From an uncultured Bacteroidota bacterium (GTDB lineage: Bacteria > Bacteroidota > Bacteroidia > Bacteroidales > P3): a stretch of 64,000 nucleotides of DNA. The DNA is taken from NCBI GenBank assembly GCA_902774845.1, contig CACYJU010000001.1, positions 62,001 through 126,000 of the forward strand. Direction: 5' to 3'. This document shows, one piece after another, positions 34,774 to 43,130 of this stretch (position 1 is the stretch's first letter; each line of letters opens with the position of its first letter). The notes under the pieces were generated by a model. The model ran no database searches. It was not told the DNA's origin and was given only the letters and a program-made list of their open reading frames with translations. The translations under genes and the position numbers were made by a program.

Positions 34774-35973
34774 ATGAGCAGAGCAATGAAAGATAGCGGA
34801 ATACCGTGGATTGGTGAGATACCAGAAGAATGGGAATGTGCCAATTTTAAGTATTTACATAATAAATCGAATGTAGGAGAGTCCATAGATAAGAATTTTC
34901 ATACGGATGACATAAACAATAGCATCATTTTTTACACAGCTGGTGTGAAACCATTGCGTGTTATTTACAATGATTTCCCCGAATGGAAATATACCCAAAA
35001 TGAAGACTTACTACTTTCCAGAAATGGAACACCATACGTTTATTTGCCTATAAATCATTCTGCATATTCAGACCATATTATTAGGGTTGATATAATTGAG
35101 GACAAATATTGTAAAAGGTATGTTCGTTACTGTTTGCAACGTGCCATTTCATATGTTGTAGTAGATAGTGTTAGCCTTGCTACTTGGTCTATTACTTTAT
35201 GGGATAAACAGAAAATACCGCTTCCTCCTCTTTCAGAGCAGCAACGGATAGCTGAGTTTCTGGATAGGAAGTGTGGTGAGATTGACGAAACGATAGCCTT
35301 GCAGGAAGAGTTCATTGAGGAACTGAAAGCATATAAGCAGTCTGTTATCACTGAGGCCGTCACCCGTGGACTCAATCCCAATGTGAAGTTCAAAGATAGT
35401 GGCGTTGATTGGATTGGTAAGATACCGCAAGGGTGGAAGTTAATACGACTTAAATATCTGAGTAAGATAGAAACTGGCAATCAAGACACCCAAGATGCAG
35501 TTCCTGATGGAGAGTATCCTTTCTATGTACGTTCGCCACAAGTAGAGAGAAGTAATAAGGCTACGTTTGAAGGAGAAGGAATATTGATGGCTGGTGATGG
35601 AGCAGGCGCAGGAAGAGTTTTTCACCACGCATATGGCAAATATGCCGTGCATCAAAGAGTTTATAGGTTATCTGAAATTGAAGGCGTATTATCCAACTAT
35701 CTTTTCTTTTACATAAGCAACCTGTTCGGCAAGGTAATGGATATGGGAAGTGCCCAATCAACAGTTCCATCTGTCAGATTACCTATGCTTACCAACTTTG
35801 CGGTTTGTATACCATCGCCTACTGAGCAACAGCAAATTGCTGACTACCTCGACACCAAATGCTCCGAGATTGACAGCCTTATCGCCATCAAGCAGCAGAA
35901 GATTGAGGAACTGAAAGACTACAAGAAGAGTATCATTTACGAATATGTAACTGGCAAGAAGGAGGTGAAATAG
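34774..35973 (+). CDS. hsdS: Type I specificity subunit HsdS
   Basis: This is a 399-residue HsdS that chooses the bipartite DNA target for both modification and restriction. Two target-recognition domains are each introduced by the same phrase, SGIPWIGEIPEEW (about 8-20) and SGVDWIGKIPQGW (about 209-221). Each is followed by a conserved helix beginning PLSEQQRIAEFLDRKCGEID or PTEQQQIADYLDTKCSEID. The duplicated helical spacers set the gap in the target. TRD1 is richer in A+T than the surrounding genes, as usual for exchangeable TRDs. No inverted partial hsdS copy is nearby, so shuffling is not evident. Confidence 0.95.
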   Translation: MSRAMKDSGIPWIGEIPEEWECANFKYLHNKSNVGESIDKNFHTDDINNSIIFYTAGVKPLRVIYNDFPEWKYTQNEDLLLSRNGTPYVYLPINHSAYSDHIIRVDIIEDKYCKRYVRYCLQRAISYVVVDSVSLATWSITLWDKQKIPLPPLSEQQRIAEFLDRKCGEIDETIALQEEFIEELKAYKQSVITEAVTRGLNPNVKFKDSGVDWIGKIPQGWKLIRLKYLSKIETGNQDTQDAVPDGEYPFYVRSPQVERSNKATFEGEGILMAGDGAGAGRVFHHAYGKYAVHQRVYRLSEIEGVLSNYLFFYISNLFGKVMDMGSAQSTVPSVRLPMLTNFAVCIPSPTEQQQIADYLDTKCSEIDSLIAIKQQKIEELKDYKKSIIYEYVTGKKEVK

Positions 35974-36072
35974 GCGAACCTAAAAGGTAATAGGGAAAAC
36001 AAAAACTTAGCAAATCCTAGGTGCACCTAAGAACACCTAGTAACGCTTAAGACAACATAAAACAGTAATACA
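35974..36072. repeat. Decamer CCTARG repeats upstream of the helper gene
   Basis: The spacer after hsdS carries CCTAGGTGCA, CCTAAGAACA and CCTAGTAACG units in ten-base phase (about 36018-36047). They match the array before hsdR at 36717-36779. Confidence 0.7.
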
Positions 36073-36729
36073 ATGGAATATAAGAAAGGGCAAGTGCTTA
36101 AAGGTGGTGTGGTTTGGAAGAACCTCTATATCTACCGTAAGAGCGACGCACTCTATCAGCTGACCGTGGTATTTTGCAGGCGTTTCCTGCCGCCATACGG
36201 CGACCGTACCGTTGACCAGATGATACAGGCAGCCCGCAGCGGCAAGCAGAACATCGTGGAGGGAAGCGAGGACGGCAAAACCAGCACCGAGATGGAGCTG
36301 AAGCTGCTGAATGTGGCGCGAGCCAGCCTACAGGAACTCTGCGAGGACTATAAAGACTACCTCAAGAGCCACAACCTTCCATTGTGGAACAGCAGCAACG
36401 ACAGATATGAGCGTATGCGCCTTTTCTGTCGGGAACACAACGACTACGACGCCTACAGCCAGATAGCGGAGACAATGAGCGATGAGGAGATGGCCAACCT
36501 GGCTTTGACGCTCTGCCACCAAACCGACAAGATGATGGTGAAATATTTGGAGCAACTGGAGAAACAATTTGTGACGGAGGGAGGCATCAAAGAGCGTATG
36601 CACGCTGCACGAACCGGCTACCGCAATGGAATGGACAACCGCCTGCACGAGCTGGAAGCCGAAAACCAGCAACTAAAAGAAGAGGTAGCAAAGCTAAAAG
36701 AAGAAATAAGAAGGCTTAGGAATACCTAA
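36073..36729 (+). CDS. Four-helix-bundle protein with suffix domain, hsd-associated
   Basis: This is a 218-residue all-helical protein. Residues 1-120 match the four-helix-bundle suffix family of Bacteroidetes (KGGVVWKNLYIYRKSDALYQLT, then QMIQAARSGKQNIVEGSEDGKTSTEMELKLL). The C-terminal 35 residues are a Lys/Glu/Leu coiled coil. The parent S23-type bundles have no defined role. Its place between hsdS and hsdR in one operon suggests a helper of the type I system, perhaps through protein contacts. Its last two codons and stop lie in a decamer repeat array, so repeat-number changes could alter its end. Confidence 0.8.
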   Translation: MEYKKGQVLKGGVVWKNLYIYRKSDALYQLTVVFCRRFLPPYGDRTVDQMIQAARSGKQNIVEGSEDGKTSTEMELKLLNVARASLQELCEDYKDYLKSHNLPLWNSSNDRYERMRLFCREHNDYDAYSQIAETMSDEEMANLALTLCHQTDKMMVKYLEQLEKQFVTEGGIKERMHAARTGYRNGMDNRLHELEAENQQLKEEVAKLKEEIRRLRNT

Positions 36730-36779
36730 GACCACCTAAGAATACCTAGGACCACCTAGGAATACCTAAGACCACCTAA
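36717..36779. repeat. Perfect decamer array before hsdR
   Basis: Six ten-base units alternate between forms: TAGGAATACC, TAAGACCACC, TAAGAATACC, TAGGACCACC, TAGGAATACC, TAAGACCACC. It spans the helper-gene stop codon and ends 5 bases before the hsdR ATG at 36784. Confidence 0.95.
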
Positions 36780-36783
36780 GAAA

Positions 36784-39700
36784 ATGGACTCAACTGAAAA
36801 ACGATTTGAAAGCGACATAGAAGCCTATCTGCTCAACGAGGGTGGATATATCAAAGGCAACCAGAAGACATACGACAAGGCGAAAGCCATCGATATGGCT
36901 ACGCTTATCAGTTTCATATCACAGACCCAGCCGAAGACTTGGCAGAGGTATCAAAACGTCTATGGTGAGAGAGCCGAGAAGCAACTGTACACCATCTTCC
37001 AGCAGAACGTCGCCGACTTCGGCCTGATACACGTATTGCGTAATGGTGTGAAAGACCGTGGTATAGAGCTTCGCTTTGCCTACTTCCAGCCAGCATCACA
37101 CAAGAACGAAGAACTGGTAGAGAAATATCACCAAAATATACTGACCTGTACACGTCAGTTCGCCTACTCGACACAGAATCACAACACCATTGATATGGTG
37201 CTGTCGCTGAACGGCATCCCTGTGGTGGCCATCGAGTTGAAGAACCAGCTGAAAGGGCAGAGCGTGGAGAACGGCAAACGCCAATGGCGAGAAGACCGCG
37301 ACCAAAAGGAGCCGCTGTTCCACTTCAACAACCGCATACTGGCCTACTTCGCCGCTGACCTTTACAACGTCTATATGGCTACCGAGCTGAAAGGCGAGGA
37401 TACATTCTTCTTGCCCTTCAACCAAGGCAGCAACGGAGCTGGCAATATCGGTGACGGGGGCAATCCAGAGAACCCCGACGGATACGCCACCAGCTACCTA
37501 TGGGAAAGAGTGTTGAAGCGTGATATGCTGCTGGCCATACTGCAACGCTATATCAGCCGTGAGGAGAAAGAGACCATTTACATCCAGAATGGAAGAAAAG
37601 TCAAGAAGAAAAGTGTCAAGATCATTTTTCCACGTTACCACCAGCTCGACGTTGTAGAGAAATTGGTAGAAGATACTCGCAAGCAGAGCGAGGGCAAGAA
37701 CTACCTGATACAGCACTCCGCTGGTAGCGGCAAGAGCAATTCGATAGCGTGGCTCACCTATCGCCTGGCCTCATTGCATGACGAGGAAGACAACGAGATA
37801 TTCCAGAGTGTCTTCGTCATCACCGACCGCCGTGTACTTAACCGCCAGCTGCAAGAAACCATACTTGGATTTGACCACAAGACAGGACAGATTGTCACCA
37901 TTACCGACAAGGACAACTCTACCAAGCTACGTGAGGCTATCAACGACAAGAAGCGTATCATTATCACCACACTTCACCGATTCCCGCTTATCTACAAAGA
38001 ACTCGACGGACACCAAGGCAAGCGTTTTGCTATAATCGTTGATGAAGCCCACAGTTCACAAAGTGGCAAGAGTGCCGAGAAGCTGAAAGCTGCCCTTGCC
38101 GACACCGACGAGGCGTTAAAAGAGATGGCTGAGCTGGAAGGAAAGACCGAAGAGGAGCTGAAAGACGGTATGGACGTGATGACCGAGACCCTTTTGACAC
38201 AAGGTCGGCACAAAAACGAATACTTCTACGCTTTCACCGCCACACCCAAGCCGAAGACTTTGCAGACATTCGGCATAGAGGCAGGCAAAGGCGAAGACGG
38301 CCAGCCACAGTACACAGCCTTCCATCACTACTCGATGCGACAGGCCATTGATGAGGGATTTATCCTCGACGTGTTGCAGTTCTTTACCCCGATAGAAACC
38401 AGCTACAAGGTTGCCAAGACCATTCAGGAAAACCCCGAATACGAGGAACCGCCAGCATTGAAAGCCGTGCGTGAATACCACGATAATCACCAGTTCGTGA
38501 TAGAGCAGACAGCAGAGCTGATTGTGGAGAAGTTCAGGGAGATTACGCTGACCAAGATTCATGGCAAGGCAAAGGCAATGGTGGTGTCGCCAAGCAGGGC
38601 ACACGCTGTACGCTATTATCTGGCCATAAAGGAATATTGCAAGCAAAAAGGCTATACAGATGTGATGCCATTGGTGGCTTTCAGCGGTACGGTCAGCTAT
38701 GGGGGCAAGGAGTACACGGAGCCGCAGCTGAACAGCACAAGCGACTTGAGAATAAGCGAGTCGGCATTGCCTATGTACTTCGCCAGCGATATGTTCAATG
38801 TGCTGGTGGTGGCAGAAAAATACCAGACAGGCTTCGACGAACCGCTGCTGCATACCATGTTCGTTCTGAAAGGTCTGAAAGGAGTAAAAGCCGTGCAGAC
38901 GCTTTCAAGGCTGAATCGCAGCTGCAAGGACAAGATAGACACCTATGTTTTCGACTTTGTAAACTCGGCCGAGAGCATACAGGCATCATTCAAACCGTTC
39001 TACGAAGATACGCTGCTGGCCGAGCCGATAGATGTCAATGTCGTTTACCGATATTTGACCGAGCTGAAATCATATCACTTATGGAGTGAAGAGACCGAGG
39101 AGGCTGTTTACGCTGTCTATAATGAGAATCAGGACAGCAAAACGCTGGGTAAGCTAGCAAGTGTCCTGAAACCAGTTGTGGACGATTTCGGACAACTGGA
39201 CGAAGAAGACCGTTTCAAGGTACGTTTCTTGGTGAAATCATTTGTCCGCTTCTACGCTTATATGGCTCAGATAGCACGAACTTTCGACCGCGACCTGTTT
39301 AAGACTTATATCTTCTGTGAGTATCTGTATAAGCTTCTGCCTAAGACACCGCACGAAAAGGTGGATTTGAGTGGCAAGCTGACACTGGAACACCACCTGT
39401 TCAAGGTGCAGCCCAGCGGAGCCATAGAGTTGAAGCCTACAACCAAGGAGAAAACCATCAAAGGCGAGAAAGGTGGCAAAGGCAAGAAAGAGGATGAGAA
39501 GCGTGACCTGCTGGACAACATCATCGACAAGATTAACCTGATGTATCAGGGCAACTTCACCGAAGCCGATAGGGTGATTGTGGAGAGCATTTTTGACCGT
39601 CTACAAGGTTCAGGCAAGACGCTGGCAAAGCAAGCCAAGACTTCAGATGTCAATATGTTTGCACACAACATCTTCCCCAAGACCTTTGACAAAGTGGCCC

Positions 39701-39882
39701 AGAAATGTTACGCCGAGCAGATGGATGCTTTCACCAGACTCTTTGAAGACCCACAGTTCTACAAAACCGTGATGGAGGCAACAGCTAAGGCTATGTACTT
39801 CAAGTTCAAGAACGACGTAGTACAGAAGCAACAATATGAAATAGAACCCCTCAAGACAACCTCCCTTGCTGCAGACAAGTAA
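36784..39882 (+). CDS. hsdR: Type I restriction endonuclease subunit HsdR
   Basis: HsdR is the ATP-driven translocase and nuclease of the type I complex; it cuts unmodified DNA far from the target. The 1032-residue protein has the N-terminal nuclease motif (Asp near 136 in TIDMVLSLNG, then AIELKNQ near 146), Walker A SAGSGKSNS (about 312-320) and the DEAH box IIVDEAHSS (about 418). RecA-like motifs follow, including FTATPKPKT. The C-terminal helical region for HsdM binding is complete. No frameshift is seen, so the system is probably active. Confidence 0.96.
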   Translation: MDSTEKRFESDIEAYLLNEGGYIKGNQKTYDKAKAIDMATLISFISQTQPKTWQRYQNVYGERAEKQLYTIFQQNVADFGLIHVLRNGVKDRGIELRFAYFQPASHKNEELVEKYHQNILTCTRQFAYSTQNHNTIDMVLSLNGIPVVAIELKNQLKGQSVENGKRQWREDRDQKEPLFHFNNRILAYFAADLYNVYMATELKGEDTFFLPFNQGSNGAGNIGDGGNPENPDGYATSYLWERVLKRDMLLAILQRYISREEKETIYIQNGRKVKKKSVKIIFPRYHQLDVVEKLVEDTRKQSEGKNYLIQHSAGSGKSNSIAWLTYRLASLHDEEDNEIFQSVFVITDRRVLNRQLQETILGFDHKTGQIVTITDKDNSTKLREAINDKKRIIITTLHRFPLIYKELDGHQGKRFAIIVDEAHSSQSGKSAEKLKAALADTDEALKEMAELEGKTEEELKDGMDVMTETLLTQGRHKNEYFYAFTATPKPKTLQTFGIEAGKGEDGQPQYTAFHHYSMRQAIDEGFILDVLQFFTPIETSYKVAKTIQENPEYEEPPALKAVREYHDNHQFVIEQTAELIVEKFREITLTKIHGKAKAMVVSPSRAHAVRYYLAIKEYCKQKGYTDVMPLVAFSGTVSYGGKEYTEPQLNSTSDLRISESALPMYFASDMFNVLVVAEKYQTGFDEPLLHTMFVLKGLKGVKAVQTLSRLNRSCKDKIDTYVFDFVNSAESIQASFKPFYEDTLLAEPIDVNVVYRYLTELKSYHLWSEETEEAVYAVYNENQDSKTLGKLASVLKPVVDDFGQLDEEDRFKVRFLVKSFVRFYAYMAQIARTFDRDLFKTYIFCEYLYKLLPKTPHEKVDLSGKLTLEHHLFKVQPSGAIELKPTTKEKTIKGEKGGKGKKEDEKRDLLDNIIDKINLMYQGNFTEADRVIVESIFDRLQGSGKTLAKQAKTSDVNMFAHNIFPKTFDKVAQKCYAEQMDAFTRLFEDPQFYKTVMEATAKAMYFKFKNDVVQKQQYEIEPLKTTSLAADK

Positions 39883-39910
39883 CGGAGTAGATAGGAAACA
39901 ATCGGGGAAG

Positions 39911-41140
39911 ATGAACAGAATCGTACTCATAGGCAATGGTTTTGACTTGGCACATGGGCTAAAGACCAAGTATGAACACTTCATTGATTGGTATTGGGAT
40001 CAAAGGGTTAATGGTTTTATTGGGAATTACACTAATATATCAATAGACCCTTTGTGTACGTTTGAAATAAAAAACAAGACAGATTTCTGGAATGTGTATT
40101 ATTATCATTCACCAAAATTCGCCACAAAGTTTTCTGGTAAAGATGTTGTCCAATCACTAATAAATGATACTTCACGATATAATGTCGTGTTTTCTCCTTT
40201 CTTTGAAAGAATAATTAAAAGCATCGAAACCAAAGGCTGGGTTGATATTGAAAATGAATACTACAAATTGCTGACGCAAGAGTTAAGGGTGAACTCCATT
40301 AATACGGTTCACACAACCGCCAAAGAGCTGAACGAGCAACTGGATTACTTGCAAAAAAGTTTAATTCGATATTTGAATACTATTGACCAAACGTCTATCA
40401 CCTATAACGATTCAATTCATGATAAAATATACTCTCCTATTGACCCCCAAGACGTTTCCATTGAGAAACAATCTCAGTTAAAGGAATATGTAGAATGGTG
40501 TACAAAACAAGATGGCAGATATTGGAAAGAGAAAATGGGCAGATACGGTATACCGTATTACACAGATTCTGAAATTGAACGATATAAAAAAGACCATACT
40601 GAGAACTACCCGTCAAAATACCCTCAAGCTTTCATGCTACCTGACCAAGTTATGCTTTTGAGTTTCAACTATACCAGCACTGCCAAGCTGTACCATAAGC
40701 ATAACTTTTTCCTCAATTACATTCATGGAGAGTTGGATAAACCTGAAAGTATAATTTTTGGCTATGGAGATGAATTGGATAAAAAATATTCTGAACTCAG
40801 AGATCTGAATGACAATGAATATATGCGTCATGTAAAATCCATCAACTATTTGGAGTCCGATAACTATAGGAGCGTATTGGAATTTATTGAGTCAGCACCT
40901 TTTCAGGTATGCATTATGGGGCATTCATGCGGAAATTCTGACCGTACATTACTTAATACAATATTTGAGCATAAGAACTGTATCTCCATCAAGCCGTACT
41001 ATTATGTAAAAGAGGATGGAACAGACAACTATCTCGAACTGGTGCAAAACATTAGCAGAAACTTTACTGACATGAAACTGATGCGAGATATGGTTGTGAA
41101 CAAAACATATACAGAACCTCTCACAAGTCCTATAGGGTAA
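39911..41140 (+). CDS. abiH: AbiH-like abortive infection protein
   Basis: This is a 409-residue protein resembling the AbiH phage abortive-infection family. The signature is the N-terminal MNRIVLIGNGFDLAHGLKTKYEHFIDWYW. It also has the later LSFNYTSTAKLY (about 253-264), NYIHGELDKPESIIFGYGDE (about 273-292) and IMGHSCGNSDRTLL (about 336-349) segments. The mechanism of AbiH is not known. It lies 28 bases after hsdR, so the two layers of defence are linked. ATG 39911 is chosen because the family begins there; the 15 upstream codons are not conserved. Its base composition is clearly more AT-rich than hsdR, in line with separate acquisition. Confidence 0.85.
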   Translation: MNRIVLIGNGFDLAHGLKTKYEHFIDWYWDQRVNGFIGNYTNISIDPLCTFEIKNKTDFWNVYYYHSPKFATKFSGKDVVQSLINDTSRYNVVFSPFFERIIKSIETKGWVDIENEYYKLLTQELRVNSINTVHTTAKELNEQLDYLQKSLIRYLNTIDQTSITYNDSIHDKIYSPIDPQDVSIEKQSQLKEYVEWCTKQDGRYWKEKMGRYGIPYYTDSEIERYKKDHTENYPSKYPQAFMLPDQVMLLSFNYTSTAKLYHKHNFFLNYIHGELDKPESIIFGYGDELDKKYSELRDLNDNEYMRHVKSINYLESDNYRSVLEFIESAPFQVCIMGHSCGNSDRTLLNTIFEHKNCISIKPYYYVKEDGTDNYLELVQNISRNFTDMKLMRDMVVNKTYTEPLTSPIG

Positions 41141-41182
41141 AGATGGGTTCATAGTGTAAGGTTTATCCAGTAGCGTCTTTTG

Positions 41183-41252
41183 TCATTAGTCAATAGTCAT
41201 TAAGAAAATCGGATTCCTAAATTGAAAATCCTTATTGACTATTGACTAATGA
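41183..41252. repeat. 22-bp inverted repeat of heptamers
   Basis: Arms 41183-41204 and 41231-41252 match at 21 of 22 positions and consist of TTGACTA-type heptamers. It follows abiH by 43 bases and could act as its terminator, although the loop is 26 bases and no T run follows. Confidence 0.8.
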
Positions 41253-41298
41253 CCACTAATGACAGAAGTGTAACAACTGAAACTGAAACGCCGTCTCT

Positions 41299-41443
41299 GT
41301 TACAGTTACAGTTGTTACAGTTGAAAAATGTGTTACAACATTTCCCTCTTTATTATATAAATACTTAATATATAGATATATATGTATATGAGTATAGGAA
41401 AGTGTAACCTCAAAAAAAGAACTGTAACAACTGTAACTGTAAC
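41299..41443. repeat. Perfect 24-bp inverted repeat around an AT-rich core
   Basis: Arms 41299-41322 and 41420-41443 are exact complements built from GTTACAGTT words. The 97-base interior is AT-rich with TATATA runs and a GTGTTACAACA / AGTGTAACC pair. Confidence 0.9.
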
Positions 41444-41618
41444 GCACTCCGCAATCGTTTTTCACCTAAAAGGCTAAATATCAATGGGTATGACTTGCCA
41501 ATAGGGGAAACGGGCGTTTCAATTCCTGACAGTTGACAGTTTTGACAATTAAAAAAATGCATGACAATATCCCATATATAAACTATATAACTAATTAATA
41601 TATAATAATATATATTGA

Positions 41619-41785
41619 GAAACTGTTTTGATTTTATTCGATGGCAATATTACAGCCTCTTGTCGGTGCTTTTTCACCCGTTTTTCGGTTACAATGCCAC
41701 CACATTGCGCCCTCAAAACAGTTTAAAAATCCCTCAACAATAGTCAATAATCTTATCTATCAATAAAATCGAAACAGTTTCTAGG
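41619..41785. repeat. 167-bp palindromic element, copy 2 (MITE-like)
   Basis: Terminal arms 41619-41638 and 41762-41781 match at 19 of 20 positions (GAAACTGTTT...), followed by TAGG. The centre has GGTTACAATG and CATTGCGCC. This equals the copy at 19711-19875 in size, ends, centre and right flank. Confidence 0.75.
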
Positions 41786-41810
41786 GAAAATAGGGGTACC
41801 TCAAAATCAC

Positions 41811-41867
41811 TTGTCGTGCAAGAGCGAGAGCAGAACAAAATTTGTTATGCCGAGCCGAAGCCGACAA
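41811..41867. repeat. CAAGAGCGAGAGC palindromic element, intergenic copy
   Basis: TTGTCG (41811-41816) and CGACAA (41862-41867) close the element. Inside are CAAGAGCGAGAGCA, a hairpin AACAAA-a-TTTGTT (41834-41846) and TGCCGAGCCG. The reverse strand of 45998-46061 in wbqC has the same conserved words with different, still complementary, stems. Confidence 0.75.
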
Positions 41868-42183
41868 CGTTGAACCGTAGGTGAAAAAACTGTCATAACT
41901 GTCAACTGTCAGATTTCATGCCTATCACTCTTGAAATCAACGGAATATGATTTCGACAACTGTCAGAAGACAAGGGGAATGTGACAAAAAAGGGCTTTTT
42001 TTAACAAAAATTAAGGCTCGAAAGTGATGCCGGATACCCATTTGGGGTGAATTTCTCCTTCCTTGGCGAACGGTTTTTAAACGTAAATTGCCATATAATT
42101 GCTCATTAATTAATGGATAATTTGTGAAAATTCATGTTAAAAGCTATTCTGTGAAGGGAGGTTGGTATGCGGAGCTTGTGCGG

Positions 42184-42227
42184 AGTTAAGTGATAGCTTG
42201 ATGATAGTTAAGTGATAGCTTGATGAT
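42184..42227. repeat. 22-bp exact tandem duplication
   Basis: Two head-to-tail copies (42184-42205, 42206-42227) beginning AGTTAAGTGATAG. The preceding GTGCGGAGTTAAG also occurs on the minus strand of the 4.2-kb leader region. Confidence 0.9.
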
Positions 42228-42297
42228 AGGTAAAAGACTCTCCCCCCGACCCCCTCTCTGTTTAGAGAGGGGGAGTGGAAAGCGGGGTTAGATGGGA

Positions 42298-42373
42298 GGG
42301 AAATGTGATTTTTTGCCCTAAAATCATGCGGAAAATGTGATTTTTTGCCTATATTTGCATGCGGAAAATGTGA
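42298..42373. promoter_or_regulatory. Three ~31-bp tandem repeats before cutC
   Basis: GGAAAATGTGAT is repeated three times at about 31-base spacing (near 42299, 42330 and 42361), the first two continuing into TTTTTTGCC. The cutC -7 box TATATTTG (42350-42357) lies between the second and third copies, so the repeats could be operator sites. Confidence 0.6.
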
Positions 42374-42391
42374 TACGACAATAACAGAGAT

Positions 42392-43072
42392 ATGATACAG
42401 ATTGAGATATGTGCGCCGGGACGGAGCTCGGCGGAGAACGCTAAGGCTGGCGGAGCCGGCAGGATAGAACTGTGCGAGAACCTCAATATCGGTGGCACGA
42501 CCCCGAGGATGGAGGATGTCAGCTACTGCGTCCACGACCTGCGGCTGCGTACCCACGTGCTGGTACGCCCTCGCGGGGGCGACTTCTGCTACTCTGACGA
42601 CGAATACCTTCAGATTCTTGACGACATAAGAGGCTGCCGCGAGGCTGGCGCTCAATGTGTGGTGGTAGGTTTCCTCACTCCCGACGGCAAGGTGGATGTC
42701 GAGCGCACTAAGGCTGCGGTTGCTGCCGCCGAAGGGATGGAGGTGACCTTCCATCGTGCGTTCGACCGCGTGGAAGATCCCTACGAGGCGCTGGAAGAGG
42801 TGATAGGGTGCGGATGCCATCGTATACTGACTTCGGGTTGCAAGCCTACGGCAGAAGAGGGGATAGAGGTGCTGCGTGAGCTGGTGAATCGGGCCGAAGG
42901 ACGAATAAAGATTCTGGCGGGAAGCGGAGTGACGCCAGCTAATGCGGCCCGCATAGTGGCGGAGACAGGCGTGAAAGAGATCCACGGGTCGTGCAAACGG
43001 ATTGATTGCAAGGGTAATGCGGTGACGGACATAGATACCGTGAGACGGTTGTTAGAATGCGTGAATGATTGA
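42392..43072 (+). CDS. cutC: CutC family protein
   Basis: This is a 226-residue TIM-barrel protein of the CutC family, historically linked to copper homeostasis, with an unclear molecular role. Family signatures are IEICAPGRSSAENAKAGGAGRIELCENLNIGGTTP split over residues 3-37, VLVRPRGGDFCYSDDE (about 56-71) and the C-terminal ILAGSGVTPANA (about 168-179). The promoter box is only about 34 bases upstream, inside a tandem repeat. Its last codons fall in the GAATGCGTGAATG repeat run. No copper genes are adjacent. Confidence 0.92.
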   Translation: MIQIEICAPGRSSAENAKAGGAGRIELCENLNIGGTTPRMEDVSYCVHDLRLRTHVLVRPRGGDFCYSDDEYLQILDDIRGCREAGAQCVVVGFLTPDGKVDVERTKAAVAAAEGMEVTFHRAFDRVEDPYEALEEVIGCGCHRILTSGCKPTAEEGIEVLRELVNRAEGRIKILAGSGVTPANAARIVAETGVKEIHGSCKRIDCKGNAVTDIDTVRRLLECVND

Positions 43073-43093
43073 TTGCTTGAATGCGTGAGTGAT
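43050..43093. repeat. Octamer-like repeat run at the cutC 3' end
   Basis: GAATGCGTGAATGATTGATTGC continues in octamer phase as TTGAATGC and GTGAGTGA units. It overlaps the cutC stop codon (43070-43072). Confidence 0.65.
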
Positions 43094-43130
43094 GTAAGAG
43101 GTAAGATGCTTGGGGAATAGGGTTGCTTTG

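Larger units (their letters stand above)
41526..41912. repeat. 22-bp inverted repeat enclosing two smaller elements
   Basis: Arms 41526-41547 and 41891-41912 match at 21 of 22 positions and are built from CTGACAGTT words. Between them lie the 167-bp element and the CAAGAGCGAGAGC element. Confidence 0.85.
41141..42391. other. 1.25 kb gene-free region of nested inverted repeats
   Basis: No gene was found. It contains at least five inverted-repeat structures: 41183-41252, 41299-41443, 41526-41912 (which encloses the 167-bp element at 41619-41785 and a CAAGAGCGAGAGC-type element at 41811-41867). It also has a 22-bp tandem duplication (42184-42227), a CCCTCTCT/AGAGAGGG hairpin near 42252-42275, and tandem repeats leading into cutC. 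Confidence 0.8.

Noticed and set aside
33054-35973. Invertible hsdS shufflon
   Set aside because: Only one hsdS with two half-repeats is present; no silent partial copies or adjacent invertase.
36717-36779. CRISPR array
   Set aside because: Units are only ten bases with no spacers and no cas genes; it is a simple tandem repeat.
41141-42391. tRNA or attachment site at the right edge of the defence island
   Set aside because: No cloverleaf and no direct repeat shared with the left edge of the hsd operon was seen.
42137-42985. 282-codon minus-strand frame over cutC and its leader
   Set aside because: Runs antisense through cutC and through the tandem operator-like repeats; no family likeness.
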